A DNA stretch of 42,320 nucleotides from a virus. The position numbers were made by a program, and so were the translations under genes. Shown here piece by piece: positions 17,706 to 26,099 of this stretch. Numbering within the stretch: the stretch's first letter is position 1; each line of letters starts with the position of its first letter. Where the stretch lies: IMG/VR virus record IMGVR_UViG_3300050119_000417, positions 1-42,320 of that record; one strand, 5' to 3'. A model generated the notes under the pieces. The model was not told the DNA's origin. It saw only the letters and a program-made list of their open reading frames with translations, and ran no database searches.

Positions 17706-17987
17706 TTATTTCGCGATGACGCCAGCGGCGGGTTTGATGACAGTCGGCACCGGCTGCGGCGCGGGCGCGGGTTTGACCGCGACGAAGTCGCCCAGGGCGG
17801 CGGCGCGGGCGGCGGTGATCCGGATCGTCTGGCCCTTGAGGTAATAGCGGCCCCCTTCGAGGACCGGCTGCTGCACCACGATGCGCTCGACCAGCACGGG
17901 GGCCGGGACGGACGCCGCGGCGGGCGCGACCGCAGCCACCGGGATGGAGGGCGGAGGAGGAGGCGGGGGAACGGAGTTGGTTTCCAT
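17706..17987 (-). CDS. Small head-region protein, paralogue of the next upstream gene
   Basis: 93 residues. A proline-rich N terminus (PPPPPPPSIP) and an Ala/Pro linker lead to a compact domain, VVQQPVLEGGRYYLKGQTIR then ARAAALGDFVAV, with a Pro/Ala tail. The domain aligns with that of the neighbour at 18052-18240. Short proteins of this kind (a strand pair, a KGxT turn, then an AxxLG helix) are common next to capsid genes and may coat the head or help at the connector. Function is unknown. Confidence 0.65.
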   Translation of the reverse strand: METNSVPPPPPPPSIPVAAVAPAAASVPAPVLVERIVVQQPVLEGGRYYLKGQTIRITAARAAALGDFVAVKPAPAPQPVPTVIKPAAGVIAK

Positions 17988-18051
17988 AAGATTTTAAAAG
18001 GGGTGCGCCGGCCCGGACAAATTCCGGGACGGCGACTTTTGGTTTCGGGGT

Positions 18052-18240
18052 TTAGACCTCGTGGGGAACGATGAGTTCGCCCAGGGCTTCCGCGCGCTCC
18101 GCGTCAATGTCGAAGGTTTCGCCCTTGACGTAGGTGCGTCCGTCTTCGTGGACGGGCTGTTTGACGACGCGCACTTTCACCTTCGCCTTGGCGGCGGGTT
18201 TGCCCTTCGTCTCGGATTCGGATTTTTCTTTATCGGCCAT
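18052..18240 (-). CDS. Small head-region protein (paralogue of 17706-17987)
   Basis: 62 residues from the ATG at 18240, chosen because GAGAAAATT stands before it; a longer reading from 18300 lacks this support. A Lys/Glu-rich N terminus (MADKEKSESETKGKPAAKAK) is followed by VRVVKQPVHEDGRTYVKGET and RAEALGELIVPHEV. Aligned with 17706-17987 the shared pattern is V-(V/K)QPV-E-GR-Y-KG-T-I-A-RA-ALG, pointing to a tandem duplication. Confidence 0.65.
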   Translation of the reverse strand: MADKEKSESETKGKPAAKAKVKVRVVKQPVHEDGRTYVKGETFDIDAERAEALGELIVPHEV

Positions 18241-18326
18241 AATTTTCTCTTTCGTTTTTGGATGGTTGGTGGGGAGGTGAGCCGGTGAAGATCGCTTCAC
18301 CGGCTCGGGGATTTCTTATCGGCGGC

Positions 18327-19652
18327 TTAACTCGCGGGCGTGGTGAGGACCGCGAAGGCTTGCGCCCGGCGCGTCTGGACACCGGCCCGACCGAAGGCCC
18401 GGAACGAGCGCTGGAGATTCGCCCACTTGTAGTGGTCGGAATACTCGAACGTGAAGTCCTGGCGCGGCCCGACGATGTGGCCCTGGGGATCGCCGAAGAC
18501 GGCGGTGGCCGTGCTGGCGTTGACCCCGATGGTCTTGGGCGCGGCATTGGCCAGCGTGACGGGCGAACCGAGGATCGAGCCCAGCGCGCCGGGCGTGGGA
18601 GCTTCCAGCGCGGTGAGGAAGATCGGGCGACCGTTCAGGTCCTTGATCGAGAGCATCTGGATCAGGTTGAACGGATGCATCCACCAGCGCGTCTCGCGGT
18701 CCAGCACGCCCTCGTCCACCGTGAGCATGCACTTGGTGATGTCCTCGAACGACATGGTGGCGATGGAGGTGTGGCCGGTGGCCGCGACCGCCGCGACGCC
18801 GGTGTTGAACACGCCGGTCTGCGCGCCGTTGGTGGCATCGTTCGTGCCGTTGCCCTGGAAGGTCAGGTAGTCGAGCCGGTAATTGAACGCCTCATAAAAG
18901 TCGTTCAGGATGTTCCCGGTCACGTCGAACTCGGCGTCCTGGAGCAGCTGGAAGGCGACCGACAGGATCACCGCGATGGGAACGACGGTGAGCGTCGCGG
19001 TCGTGCCGGCCTTGGCCGTGTCCTCGGCGATGGTCGCGCCTTCGGAAGTCAGGCAGTAGGCGACGGGACGAACGGTCTCAATCGGCATCTGCGTGATCTT
19101 GGTGCCCATGGGCCGGACGCCGAACGTGCTCCACTTCCCGTATTTCGCCAGCGTGTCGTACATCTCGTGCAGAAGCTGTGGAACGAGCAGGGTGGAACCG
19201 GGGCTGGTGTCTTCCCCGATGCCCTTGGTGATCGCGTCGGCCACGCTCCTCAGGTCGCCATTGGTGCTGGCGAAATTGCGCACGCAGGCGTTGAGGCTGG
19301 CCTTCATCAACGGATCGGAAGTGATGCGTTGCAGCGAGGTCGAGCCCTGGGCCAGCCGCTTCTCGCGGTTGAGCTGGAGGCTGACCTGCTGGAAGGATTT
19401 GTGGAGCGATTCCACATCCGCGCCGACGTTCTTGAGCTTGGTGAACTCCTCCATCGCCGACTTGGTTTCCTTCTGCCAGTTCTCGACCTTGACCGTGATC
19501 TCGGAGAGGTCGTCGGCGTTTTTCTTCTGGGCCCCCAGCACGCGCTGCTGGAATTGGGCCTCGGGGAGAACGGCGGTTCCGCCGCCGCCCTCGTCTTCTT
19601 TCGCGCGCAGGATCATCGCCGACGCGCCCATTAATCCGATCATCTTTTTCAT
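18327..19652 (-). CDS. Major capsid protein, HK97 fold
   Basis: 441 residues from the ATG at 19652 (MKKMIGLMGASAMI), with AAGAAAG upstream. Residues about 35-110 form a charged coiled-coil delta (scaffold) region of the type removed by the prohead protease encoded next to it. The capsid body starts about TSLQRITSDPLMKA. A PGSTLLVPQLLHEMYDTL segment, MPIETVRPVAYCLTSEGATI, VAFQLLQDAEFDVTGNILND, and a C-terminal DHYKWANLQRSFRAFGRAGV region match HK97-type capsids. The neighbouring protease gene ends 26 bases before its start, the normal protease-capsid pair. Confidence 0.88.
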   Translation of the reverse strand: MKKMIGLMGASAMILRAKEDEGGGGTAVLPEAQFQQRVLGAQKKNADDLSEITVKVENWQKETKSAMEEFTKLKNVGADVESLHKSFQQVSLQLNREKRLAQGSTSLQRITSDPLMKASLNACVRNFASTNGDLRSVADAITKGIGEDTSPGSTLLVPQLLHEMYDTLAKYGKWSTFGVRPMGTKITQMPIETVRPVAYCLTSEGATIAEDTAKAGTTATLTVVPIAVILSVAFQLLQDAEFDVTGNILNDFYEAFNYRLDYLTFQGNGTNDATNGAQTGVFNTGVAAVAATGHTSIATMSFEDITKCMLTVDEGVLDRETRWWMHPFNLIQMLSIKDLNGRPIFLTALEAPTPGALGSILGSPVTLANAAPKTIGVNASTATAVFGDPQGHIVGPRQDFTFEYSDHYKWANLQRSFRAFGRAGVQTRRAQAFAVLTTPAS

Positions 19653-19678
19653 AGGTGTGCTTTCTTTTTTGTGCGCGT

Positions 19679-20407
19679 CTAAGCGCGTTCGAGTTCTTCC
19701 AAAAACCATTTGCGACGTCGGACCATTGAAGCCGCCGCAGCGCGTCCGACCGCTGTTGCTGGGGTGGCTGGTTTATCGTTCGGTTCGTGGAAAAGTTGGA
19801 GGACCTGGCTGTCGGTCACGACGCCGTCGCGCAGCGCCTTCTTCAGGGCGTTGGGATTCGCGCCGATGATGCAGCCGGAGAGTTCGATCTGCTCCTGCTT
19901 GGTGTAGATGGTGCGGACCTTCGTCGGGTCGACGCCCATCTGCGCGCACAAGCCCTGGAATGGCGCGGAGTTGCCGTCGTAACAGCTCACGCCCGCGATG
20001 GGAAAGAAGCCGACGCTCACGGCCTTGAGATAACCGCCAGCGGTCATTTTCCATCCGAGCTGCGCCAGCGCGTTCTCGGGCACGTCGATGGCCCACTGGA
20101 CCGTCTCCACCAGGCGCTTGTTGGCGACGGTGAAGTCGAGGACCTTGCCGAGCAGCTTGCCGATGGTGGAATAATCGTGGGAGTCCACGAATGGCGCGTT
20201 CTTCTGGAAGAGGTTGAACTGCCAGCCATCGGCGCGGACGATCTCGCCGTAACTGTCGATAGTCTCATCGCTGGCGATGTACTCGACGATGCCGTTGGCT
20301 TCGTCGATGACCCGCATCTCGGGATGGATGATCCGGCGCAGCTTGTTCTCGGTCTCGCCCATCTGGCGAAGGTGCGCGTTCAGCTCGGGGGAAAGTTCGT
20401 TTTTCAT
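19679..20407 (-). CDS. HK97-type prohead protease (peptidase S78/U35)
   Basis: 242 residues. It matures the capsid by removing the scaffold region. Visible motifs are IASDETIDSYGEIVRADGW, then the catalytic histidine in APFVDSHDYS (H77) and the catalytic serine in LKAVSVGFFP (S131). Both are in the right order and spacing for the family, and the length is normal. The start overlaps the upstream Tad1/Acb2-like gene by 4 bases (20404-20407), and the gene is followed by the capsid gene. Confidence 0.9.
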   Translation of the reverse strand: MKNELSPELNAHLRQMGETENKLRRIIHPEMRVIDEANGIVEYIASDETIDSYGEIVRADGWQFNLFQKNAPFVDSHDYSTIGKLLGKVLDFTVANKRLVETVQWAIDVPENALAQLGWKMTAGGYLKAVSVGFFPIAGVSCYDGNSAPFQGLCAQMGVDPTKVRTIYTKQEQIELSGCIIGANPNALKKALRDGVVTDSQVLQLFHEPNDKPATPATAVGRAAAASMVRRRKWFLEELERA

Positions 20408-20802
20408 TTCTCAGAAGTCCCTTCTACGCCGCGCTTGAGGCGGTCGTTGGTTCGCTTCTGCAACCACATCAGAGCCTCCTCCATTTTCGTCAGCGCAACC
20501 GCGTTTTCGCGGCAGGCAAAAGGTCCGGCTTGGAAAGAGCGAAGGCGATCGATGCAGACAGCGAGCAATGCCTCTTGCGTAATTCCATTTACTCCATGCT
20601 CATTGATCGGACCGTTCTGGAAATTGATGTCGCACGCGGCCCTGGCGCGCTGGGATGAGCCGATGGGATCGGTCTCCGTAAGAGCACGCGCAGGCCGAAT
20701 CGCATAGCGATGATTAGCGCCGCCGGAGCCAGGGGCATCGATTACCTGAATTTTTAGATGCTCGTTGCACCCATTAAGCTTGTGATCGGTAAGTGTTCTC
20801 AT
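20404..20802 (-). CDS. Acb2/Tad1-like signalling-nucleotide sponge candidate (anti-CBASS/anti-Thoeris)
   Basis: 132 residues from the ATG at 20802, with GGAG seven bases upstream. The N-terminal part has NGCNEHLKIQVIDAPGSGGA then NHRY (about 10-33). The C-terminal part is a helical hairpin: FQNGPINEHGVNGITQEALL (61-80), then GPFACRENAVALTKMEEALM (93-112) and KRTNDRLKRGVEGT. I recognise this as the Acb2/Tad1 hairpin-domain type. Known members bind cyclic signalling nucleotides and starve CBASS or Thoeris effectors. The match is from memory of the pattern, not a search. Overlaps of 4 bases on both sides place it inside the head operon between portal and protease. Confidence 0.68.
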   Translation of the reverse strand: MRTLTDHKLNGCNEHLKIQVIDAPGSGGANHRYAIRPARALTETDPIGSSQRARAACDINFQNGPINEHGVNGITQEALLAVCIDRLRSFQAGPFACRENAVALTKMEEALMWLQKRTNDRLKRGVEGTSEK

Positions 20803-20975
20803 GTGTTTTCTCCGTCGTCTTCTATCCAAAGCACGATGGGTTCACCGGTGACGGGGCACGTTGCCCACGCGCTGAAATTTTCGGCGGGCCGCAGAAGCTG
20901 CTTGAAGACGAGCTGATCGTGATGCTGTTCGCAGCGCGCACAGAACCTCACGTCGAACGGAAATTCTTTCTTCAT
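20799..20975 (-). CDS. Small zinc-ribbon-like phage protein
   Basis: 58 residues from the ATG at 20975 (AGGAGAGGATAC upstream). Sequence MKKEFPFDVRFCARCEQHHD, then ATCPVTGEPIVLWIEDDGEN. Two cysteines (12 and 15), two histidines (18, 19) and a later Cys could bind zinc. It overlaps the portal gene by 4 bases upstream and the next gene by 4 bases downstream. No family is recognised. Confidence 0.65.
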   Translation of the reverse strand: MKKEFPFDVRFCARCEQHHDQLVFKQLLRPAENFSAWATCPVTGEPIVLWIEDDGENT

Positions 20976-23149
20976 GTATCCTCTCCTTCGGCCTCGGGGA
21001 TCGAGACGCAGTGGCAATTGATGACGTTTTCGGGCGAGCCTTCCGGGTCGCCGGGGAAATCGATTTCTTCGCCGTCCACGTCGAAGGGCTCGTCGATGGA
21101 ACGGATCTGGCCCTCGGCCTCGGCGTGGGCCGGGCGCACGTTGACGTTGCCGCTGGTCAGCCAGCTTTTGTATTGCACGCCCGCCGAGGTCATGGAGGCC
21201 TGCCGGGCGTCGCCGTAGGCCGCGCCGGTTTCCGTCATGGCGATGGTGCGCGCGCGGCCTTGCTTGATCGTGTCGAACTCCCCGGAGACGCGGGCGGCGA
21301 GGTCCTTGATCGATTCGCCCGAGCTGATGCCCTCGTCGAGCTGGCGCTTGACCTGGTCGAAGACTTCCTGGGGAACGTCCTTGAGCCTGTTTTCGCGCTG
21401 GGCCAGGAACTCCTTCACCTTGGCGGGCGGGGCCGTCCAGGGATCGTCCTTGCCCAGCTCGTCGTAAACCTGCTGGCCCGCTTCGTCGTAGGCGGCGCGG
21501 CCCGCGACATCCATCGAGCTTTTAAATTCACCGGCCAGGTCGTGCAGGTTGAACATGAACGCCGCGCCCGCCCCGGCCTTGGCGACCACGGACCGTCCGG
21601 TCATGTTGTGATGCGCGGCGAGCTTGGCCAGCATGTCGCTCCGGGCATGGTCCAGGCACTTATTGATTCCCGCCTGGTAACGGCGCACGGCGGGCTGGCG
21701 CTGGGCCATGTGCTTGCGCCAAAGCCGGGCGTCGGCGTCGGCCCCGGCCTTTTGATTGACGGCGGCAACGACCGACGCGGATCGTCGCGCGAAAAGCTTT
21801 TGCAAACCTTCGACGGAGGCGTCGGCGTCGCCCGGCTGGGCCGCGCCCTCCGCCAGGGCCGGATCGGTCACCGGATCGGGCGCTTCCTCGCCGACCGGCG
21901 TGACGTTGAAGGGAATGTAGCCCTGGTCCCAGCCGTCGAACTCGGGCAGTTGCAGGCCGAGATAATCGTTGCAGGTCTTCATCGGCACGCCCTTGGCCCA
22001 GAGCTTGTCCGCCGCGCCGAGCATCTCCAGGCGCGCCTGGATGATCACCGAGTGCTTCGAAAAATTGAACGAGCAGGTCAGCGGCGTTTCCGGCGCGAAC
22101 CGCAGCAGCCGCTTGCTGATCTGGGCGAAGGGCTTGGTGAATTTCTTCGAGGTCGGGATGCAGGTGTCCTCGATCAGGACGTACCGGTCGCTGGCCGATC
22201 CGATGGAATAGCTGGCCACCACATCGGCCATGCTCGGAGGCACGCCGAAGGCGATGTAGATTTCGTGCCGGTTCTCCAGCCGCTGCGCGACATAGTCGGC
22301 GTCCGGCGTTTGGATCTTCGGGTCCTCGATGGAAATGTCGCCCGCGAGAAAGACGGGGCGCAGGATGCCCTTGAGCGCCTCCTCCTTTTTCATGCGCAGC
22401 GACATGACGATCTGGCGTTGCTGTTCCTCGGTGGGCATGTTGCCCTTGGCCACGACGTAGACGCCCTGGTCACCGTTGTTGCGGGCGAGGTTGCCCGCGA
22501 ACTTGCCCTGGAGGAAATCGGACTCGGCGGCGATCATCGCCGCCTTCATCTTGGAAAGGCCGCGCCACTTGTTGTACGGATTCCAGCGCTTGATCTGGAC
22601 GACGCGGTCGGGGATGAGTTCGGTGCGCTGGCCGTTGGCCTGCATCCATTCCCAGCCGACGATCTCGTCGGTCTCGCGGTCGATGACCTCGCGCATCGAG
22701 CTGGGCCTGGCCATCACCATCGGGCCGCGCTTGATGCTCTTCATCATCCAGGCGTCGTCCAGGATGAAGAAGACCTCGCCTTCGAGATTGTACCAGCCGA
22801 CCGACGCCTGGATCACTTCCTCCAGGGAGGCCAGCCCCTTGACCGGACGTTCCCAGAACGCGGCCAGCTCGGGATTCTTGTAGGGCTTTTCCGAGCCGTC
22901 CTGGTCCATGAGCGAAAATTCCAGCGGCACGGCGCAGATCGGCTCGGCGATCTTTTCAATCGCGCTCATGACCCAGACGCTTTGCGCCATCGGATGCTGG
23001 AGGGGATGCGCCTCGCCGGAGGCCTGGCCGATGAGACGGTTGAACGGCTCCACGCCGCCGCCGCTGTTCTTCTGCTGGAGGTTCGGGGGCAGCGGCGGCG
23101 GGAGAGCCGGGGCCTTCGCGCCGAAGGAAAGGCTCAGGTTAAACGCCAT
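20972..23149 (-). CDS. Portal protein fused to Mu F / SPP1 gp7-type head morphogenesis domain
   Basis: 725 residues from the ATG at 23149, with GGAGGGCGTC upstream. The N-terminal two thirds (to about 440) is an HK97-type portal: GEAHPLQHPMAQSVWVMSAI, the EGEVFFILDD strand, VVQIKRWNPYNKWRGLSKMK, KFAGNLARNNG, and GVPPSMADVVASYSIGSASD. The C-terminal third (about 480-725) is a minor head protein: RARTIAMTETGAAYGDARQA, KSWLTSGN, DGEEIDFPGDPEGSPENVIN and the terminal NCHC. In Mu these are separate genes (29 and 30/F). The fusion is known elsewhere. The portal is the DNA gate and joins head to tail. Confidence 0.88.
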   Translation of the reverse strand: MAFNLSLSFGAKAPALPPPLPPNLQQKNSGGGVEPFNRLIGQASGEAHPLQHPMAQSVWVMSAIEKIAEPICAVPLEFSLMDQDGSEKPYKNPELAAFWERPVKGLASLEEVIQASVGWYNLEGEVFFILDDAWMMKSIKRGPMVMARPSSMREVIDRETDEIVGWEWMQANGQRTELIPDRVVQIKRWNPYNKWRGLSKMKAAMIAAESDFLQGKFAGNLARNNGDQGVYVVAKGNMPTEEQQRQIVMSLRMKKEEALKGILRPVFLAGDISIEDPKIQTPDADYVAQRLENRHEIYIAFGVPPSMADVVASYSIGSASDRYVLIEDTCIPTSKKFTKPFAQISKRLLRFAPETPLTCSFNFSKHSVIIQARLEMLGAADKLWAKGVPMKTCNDYLGLQLPEFDGWDQGYIPFNVTPVGEEAPDPVTDPALAEGAAQPGDADASVEGLQKLFARRSASVVAAVNQKAGADADARLWRKHMAQRQPAVRRYQAGINKCLDHARSDMLAKLAAHHNMTGRSVVAKAGAGAAFMFNLHDLAGEFKSSMDVAGRAAYDEAGQQVYDELGKDDPWTAPPAKVKEFLAQRENRLKDVPQEVFDQVKRQLDEGISSGESIKDLAARVSGEFDTIKQGRARTIAMTETGAAYGDARQASMTSAGVQYKSWLTSGNVNVRPAHAEAEGQIRSIDEPFDVDGEEIDFPGDPEGSPENVINCHCVSIPEAEGEDT

Positions 23150-23369
23150 GACGCCCTCCGCGCGGTAGCCGTCGCAGGCCCTTGCGACGGGCATTCCCGC
23201 CGAAAGTGTAAAAAAAAACAGAGAGCAGCCGCCAGAAGCGCGAAATTCGCGCCGTGCAACGCCCCTGCAATGGCCTCTGGACGCCGACGTGGGGGCTGAG
23301 ACACCCTAAACGCGCCTGAGGCCATTTGCGGGCCAAAGGGGAGTACCGGGCGAAGGGGCGTCAGGTACA
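23150..23369. other. 220-bp noncoding gap between terminase and portal genes, near the prophage midpoint
   Basis: The only sizeable gap in the head operon. It contains a perfect 8-bp-stem hairpin (CCGTCGCA-6-TGCGACGG, 23169-23190) just before the portal ribosome site, a 9-T run on the minus strand (about 23211-23219), and a 15-base palindrome GCGCGAAATTCGCGC at 23238-23252 whose arm contains TTTCGCG, the core seen at the prophage ends. The midpoint of 6060-42320 is 24190, so this gap is about 0.9 kb off-centre. No convincing small gene was seen: the minus-strand reading frames start without a ribosome site. A central gyrase-type site like that of Mu is possible. Confidence 0.45.
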
Positions 23370-24875
23370 TCATATGAGCACCGCCGAGTAACCCGTCTTG
23401 GCCTGGGTGGAAGCGCGGGTGGATAGAGCCCCGGCCCACGCGATGTCGCAATGGCTATGAGGATTGAGTTGGTTGCCCGCCTCGGAGAAACGCACCTTGC
23501 CGTTGTGGGGCAGCTTGCGCAGGGCGAAGAAATCGGTCGCGATGTCTTTCTCTTCCGCTGGCCACTGCTTTTGCGACAGCTGCAATTGATTCATGAGCGC
23601 GAAGCCCATGTCGTGCTTTTCCGTGGCGAAGTTCACCGCTTCGAACCGGCCCGAAAACTTCTTGGTCGCGTTCCAGCAAATCTGCCGACCAAGACCGGTT
23701 TCGTCGCCCGCACCCTGCACCGATGAAGTGTGATCCATCATCCAGTACAGGCAGGTCTGGATGAAGTCCCAATCCTCGGTGCGGAAAGTGAGGAGGGCGC
23801 TCAGGCGTTGTGCATCGCCTTCCGCCCGGTCGATGTAAATGGCCGCAAGATCGCCCTCTCCGCTGGCCGCGATGTCGAAGCCAAGCGTGTGCCTCGCTGT
23901 GCGAGCCGCATGTTCCGTGTAATGCGCCGAGAGCCAGTTGTGAATTTGGCGACGGCGCTGATCGGCATTGTCCTCGAGAAACTCGCCGAACTTTTCTTTG
24001 AGCTGCTCCTCTTCGATGTGGGCGCGCTCGTAAGTCGAGTAGTCTCGCGAGCACAATTGGATCGCCGTCCAGGGCACGATGGCCGACGTGCTTCCACGCG
24101 GCTGGCAGTCATAGGACTGATCATAAATCTCCTGCGAGCCTGCGCGGTTCAAGCAATCCTGGAGGAATTCCTCCTTGGTCCAGCGCCTGCCGGTCCGCTC
24201 GAATACCTTGTCGAGAAATCCCATGTCGATGGCATCTGCCATCGTGACCTTGTAATGGGACCAGCCGCGCTTGCCCGCCGCCGCTTCCTGGCAGAAGACG
24301 TTGAACTGCGTGTCCGGCCCGTTGTGCGAGGACCAGACGCCGATGTCATAGCCCCAGGTGATGCGGCCCTGGGCCGTTTCCCAAAGCGCCGCGGCGTTGG
24401 GATGCCGCGCGTATTCATCCAGACCGACATCACCGCCGTAGACCTGCATCGCATAGGGATTCGCGCTGAAGGCGATGATGCGGCTGCCATTGTCGAACTT
24501 GATGTAACCGATCTTCACTTCTTCCGTGAGGCCCTTGTCCTTCTTCAGGTCGGAAACCGGCACCCGAATCGTGTCGGTGCCATGGTCGAGAATCGACTTC
24601 GTCAGCTTATAGATTTCGCAAAACTTTTTGCAGGTATCGACATACTCGAAGGCGCTCGGAGCATCCTTGGTCGCGAAGAGGTAGTCGCGGTTTTTATGAT
24701 GCAGCCGCTTGCGCACGTTTTTGAAAGCGTCCGCGTAGGTCCAACCGATGCGCACCGACTTTTCGGCGAGCCGCATGCGCGAGTCGTCGTTGATCCAGGT
24801 GAGCTGGTGGCGCATGAAGTACCGCGACGTTTGCGCGTCGGAATCGATCTTCATGGACGGGAGAATCGCGGTCAT
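23370..24875 (-). CDS. Terminase large subunit (Mu gp28-like)
   Basis: 501 residues from the ATG at 24875 (MTAILPSMKIDSDAQTSRYF). A longer frame upstream is overlap with the preceding gene and is not real. ATPase part: AEKSVRIGWTYAD (about 37-49, the loose Walker A typical of this family), KFDNGSRIIAFSANP, and GGDVGLDEYARHP with D153-E154 as Walker B and the catalytic Glu. Nuclease part: LGFDIAASGEGDLAA (about D333, D341) and final HCDIAWAG (about D476), the acidic set of an RNase H-like fold. The stop codon is at 23370. The start overlaps the upstream gene by 4 bases. Confidence 0.88.
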   Translation of the reverse strand: MTAILPSMKIDSDAQTSRYFMRHQLTWINDDSRMRLAEKSVRIGWTYADAFKNVRKRLHHKNRDYLFATKDAPSAFEYVDTCKKFCEIYKLTKSILDHGTDTIRVPVSDLKKDKGLTEEVKIGYIKFDNGSRIIAFSANPYAMQVYGGDVGLDEYARHPNAAALWETAQGRITWGYDIGVWSSHNGPDTQFNVFCQEAAAGKRGWSHYKVTMADAIDMGFLDKVFERTGRRWTKEEFLQDCLNRAGSQEIYDQSYDCQPRGSTSAIVPWTAIQLCSRDYSTYERAHIEEEQLKEKFGEFLEDNADQRRRQIHNWLSAHYTEHAARTARHTLGFDIAASGEGDLAAIYIDRAEGDAQRLSALLTFRTEDWDFIQTCLYWMMDHTSSVQGAGDETGLGRQICWNATKKFSGRFEAVNFATEKHDMGFALMNQLQLSQKQWPAEEKDIATDFFALRKLPHNGKVRFSEAGNQLNPHSHCDIAWAGALSTRASTQAKTGYSAVLI

Positions 24876-25408
24876 TTTTTCGTAGCGATGCCCATCAATT
24901 CGTCCACCCGGTCGAGAATCAACTGGCGCGCGGCGGGATCGTCCGCTGTCTTCGGATCGCGCAGCTCCTGCAATTTCGTGCTGGCCTGATCCATCTTGGT
25001 TTCGAGGATCGCGATGCGCCGCAGATCGACCTTCAGCTTTTCCATCGCGAGCTGGACTTTTAAAAATCCGATCAGCGCCTTCTCCGTGAGCGCGGGCGAG
25101 GTCAGGAACTCGAACATGCGTTGCGACCCCACTTTCTGCGCCTCCAGGTCGAAGGTCGAAAGTTGCGCCGTGGAGTCCGCCATGCGTGAGGCAAAGGACA
25201 AACGCCACAACGGCAGGAAGAGCGCGTAACCCACGGCCAGCGCGGTCTTGGAGGTCTTGAAGCCCCATGTTCCCGTGACCAGCTCCGCCGCCTTGCCGAA
25301 CCGGTCCCCTTCCGTTTCGCCGAGGAAGAGCATGAGATCGGACACGTAGGTCGTGCCCGTGTCCAGGTCGATCTTCTCCAGCTTGCGGTAAATGGAATCG
25401 GTTCTCAT
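24872..25408 (-). CDS. Terminase small-subunit position protein (unknown family)
   Basis: 178 residues, helical, starting MRTDSIYRKLEKIDLDTGTT. It has a middle helix pair (about 80-150) and ends ILDRVDELMGIATKK. It immediately precedes the terminase large gene with a 4-base overlap (24872-24875), the normal place for the small subunit that recognises DNA for packaging. I see no clear Mu gp27 match, so the call is by position only. Confidence 0.6.
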   Translation of the reverse strand: MRTDSIYRKLEKIDLDTGTTYVSDLMLFLGETEGDRFGKAAELVTGTWGFKTSKTALAVGYALFLPLWRLSFASRMADSTAQLSTFDLEAQKVGSQRMFEFLTSPALTEKALIGFLKVQLAMEKLKVDLRRIAILETKMDQASTKLQELRDPKTADDPAARQLILDRVDELMGIATKK

Positions 25409-25422
25409 TCATCGGCGGTCCG

Positions 25423-25671
25423 TTAGTGTTTGCGGACGTAGGCCTCGCCCTTGTCCTTGAGGAAGAAGTGGCGCTCTTCGCTGACCTCGTCGTTCTTGAA
25501 TCCGATCAGGTCGCGCTGGAGGAGCAGCGTGAACGAGTCGGTGAAGTCGTTCCGCTCGGCGGGCGGGGCGACCATGGGGGTGAGCGTGGTGACGAGCGTC
25601 GTCTCGGGCAGCGTGTGGCCGTCCGCGCGCTTGAGCGACTCCAGGATTAATTTTCCAAGTGCATTTTTCAT
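25423..25671 (-). CDS. Small phage protein before the terminase genes (unknown)
   Basis: 82 residues, MKNALGKLILESLKRADGHT to GEAYVRKH. A helix, a TLPETTLVTTL segment and a final LKDKGEAYVRKH beta-hairpin look like a winged-helix layout. It sits in the place where Mu carries small DNA- or terminase-associated genes (26, 27). Spaced 14 bases from the next gene and 17 from the previous one. Confidence 0.6.
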   Translation of the reverse strand: MKNALGKLILESLKRADGHTLPETTLVTTLTPMVAPPAERNDFTDSFTLLLQRDLIGFKNDEVSEERHFFLKDKGEAYVRKH

Positions 25672-25688
25672 AGGTTGTTTTTGGGGGG

Positions 25689-26099
25689 TTACTTGTTGCT
25701 GATCCGCCTGACTTCGCCGCGCAGCTCGCCGACGCTGTTGGTGATCTCCAGCGAAAAGTCTCCGAGCTTGTCGCCGATCCGCTCGACCACGTGGGCGATG
25801 TCCTTGTGGAGCAGGCGTCGTCCCTCGATGGCCTCGACGCGCGACTTCTCCATCTCGTCTTTATTCTCGATGCGGGCCGCCTCGATCTTGCTTTCGACGT
25901 GCTTGAAGCGCCGGTCCGTTTCGGCCTTGTCGGCGTAGCTGGCCTGCGGCGCGACGACCAGAGGCTGGACGATGCCCTTCTTCTGGAAGTGCTCGATGAT
26001 CTTGAGGAAGATCAGGACCATCGCTCCCAGTGCGGCCAGGGGCACGATGAAATCGGTCAGCTGCGTGGAGGTGGGCGCGGCGAACTCGGCGAAGATCAT
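25689..26099 (-). CDS. Membrane-anchored coiled-coil protein (i-spanin or DUF2730-like candidate)
   Basis: 136 residues: one membrane helix near residues 19-35 (IVPLAALGAMVLIFLKIIE), then a long charged coiled coil (about 50-136) ending GELRGEVRRISNK. This is the shape of an inner-membrane spanin (Rz) and also of Mu gp25 (DUF2730). It overlaps the endolysin-like gene by 4 bases (26096-26099), placing it in the lysis block. Outer partner candidates are the lipoproteins at 26853 and 27453. Confidence 0.6.
   Translation of the reverse strand: MIFAEFAAPTSTQLTDFIVPLAALGAMVLIFLKIIEHFQKKGIVQPLVVAPQASYADKAETDRRFKHVESKIEAARIENKDEMEKSRVEAIEGRRLLHKDIAHVVERIGDKLGDFSLEITNSVGELRGEVRRISNK

Noticed and set aside
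21011-23299. A 762-residue plus-strand open frame opposite the portal gene
   Set aside because: Shadow of the portal fusion; composition is unlike real proteins and no motif is seen. The same applies to long frames at 1686-3290 and 7276-9111.
23134-23375. A small minus-strand gene in the terminase-portal gap
   Set aside because: No ribosome site, low-quality composition and it overlaps the portal start in another frame.
24876-25412. 680-residue terminase with 179 extra N-terminal residues
   Set aside because: The extension is a shadow of the gene at 24872-25408; terminase similarity begins at the ATG at 24875, which overlaps that gene's stop.
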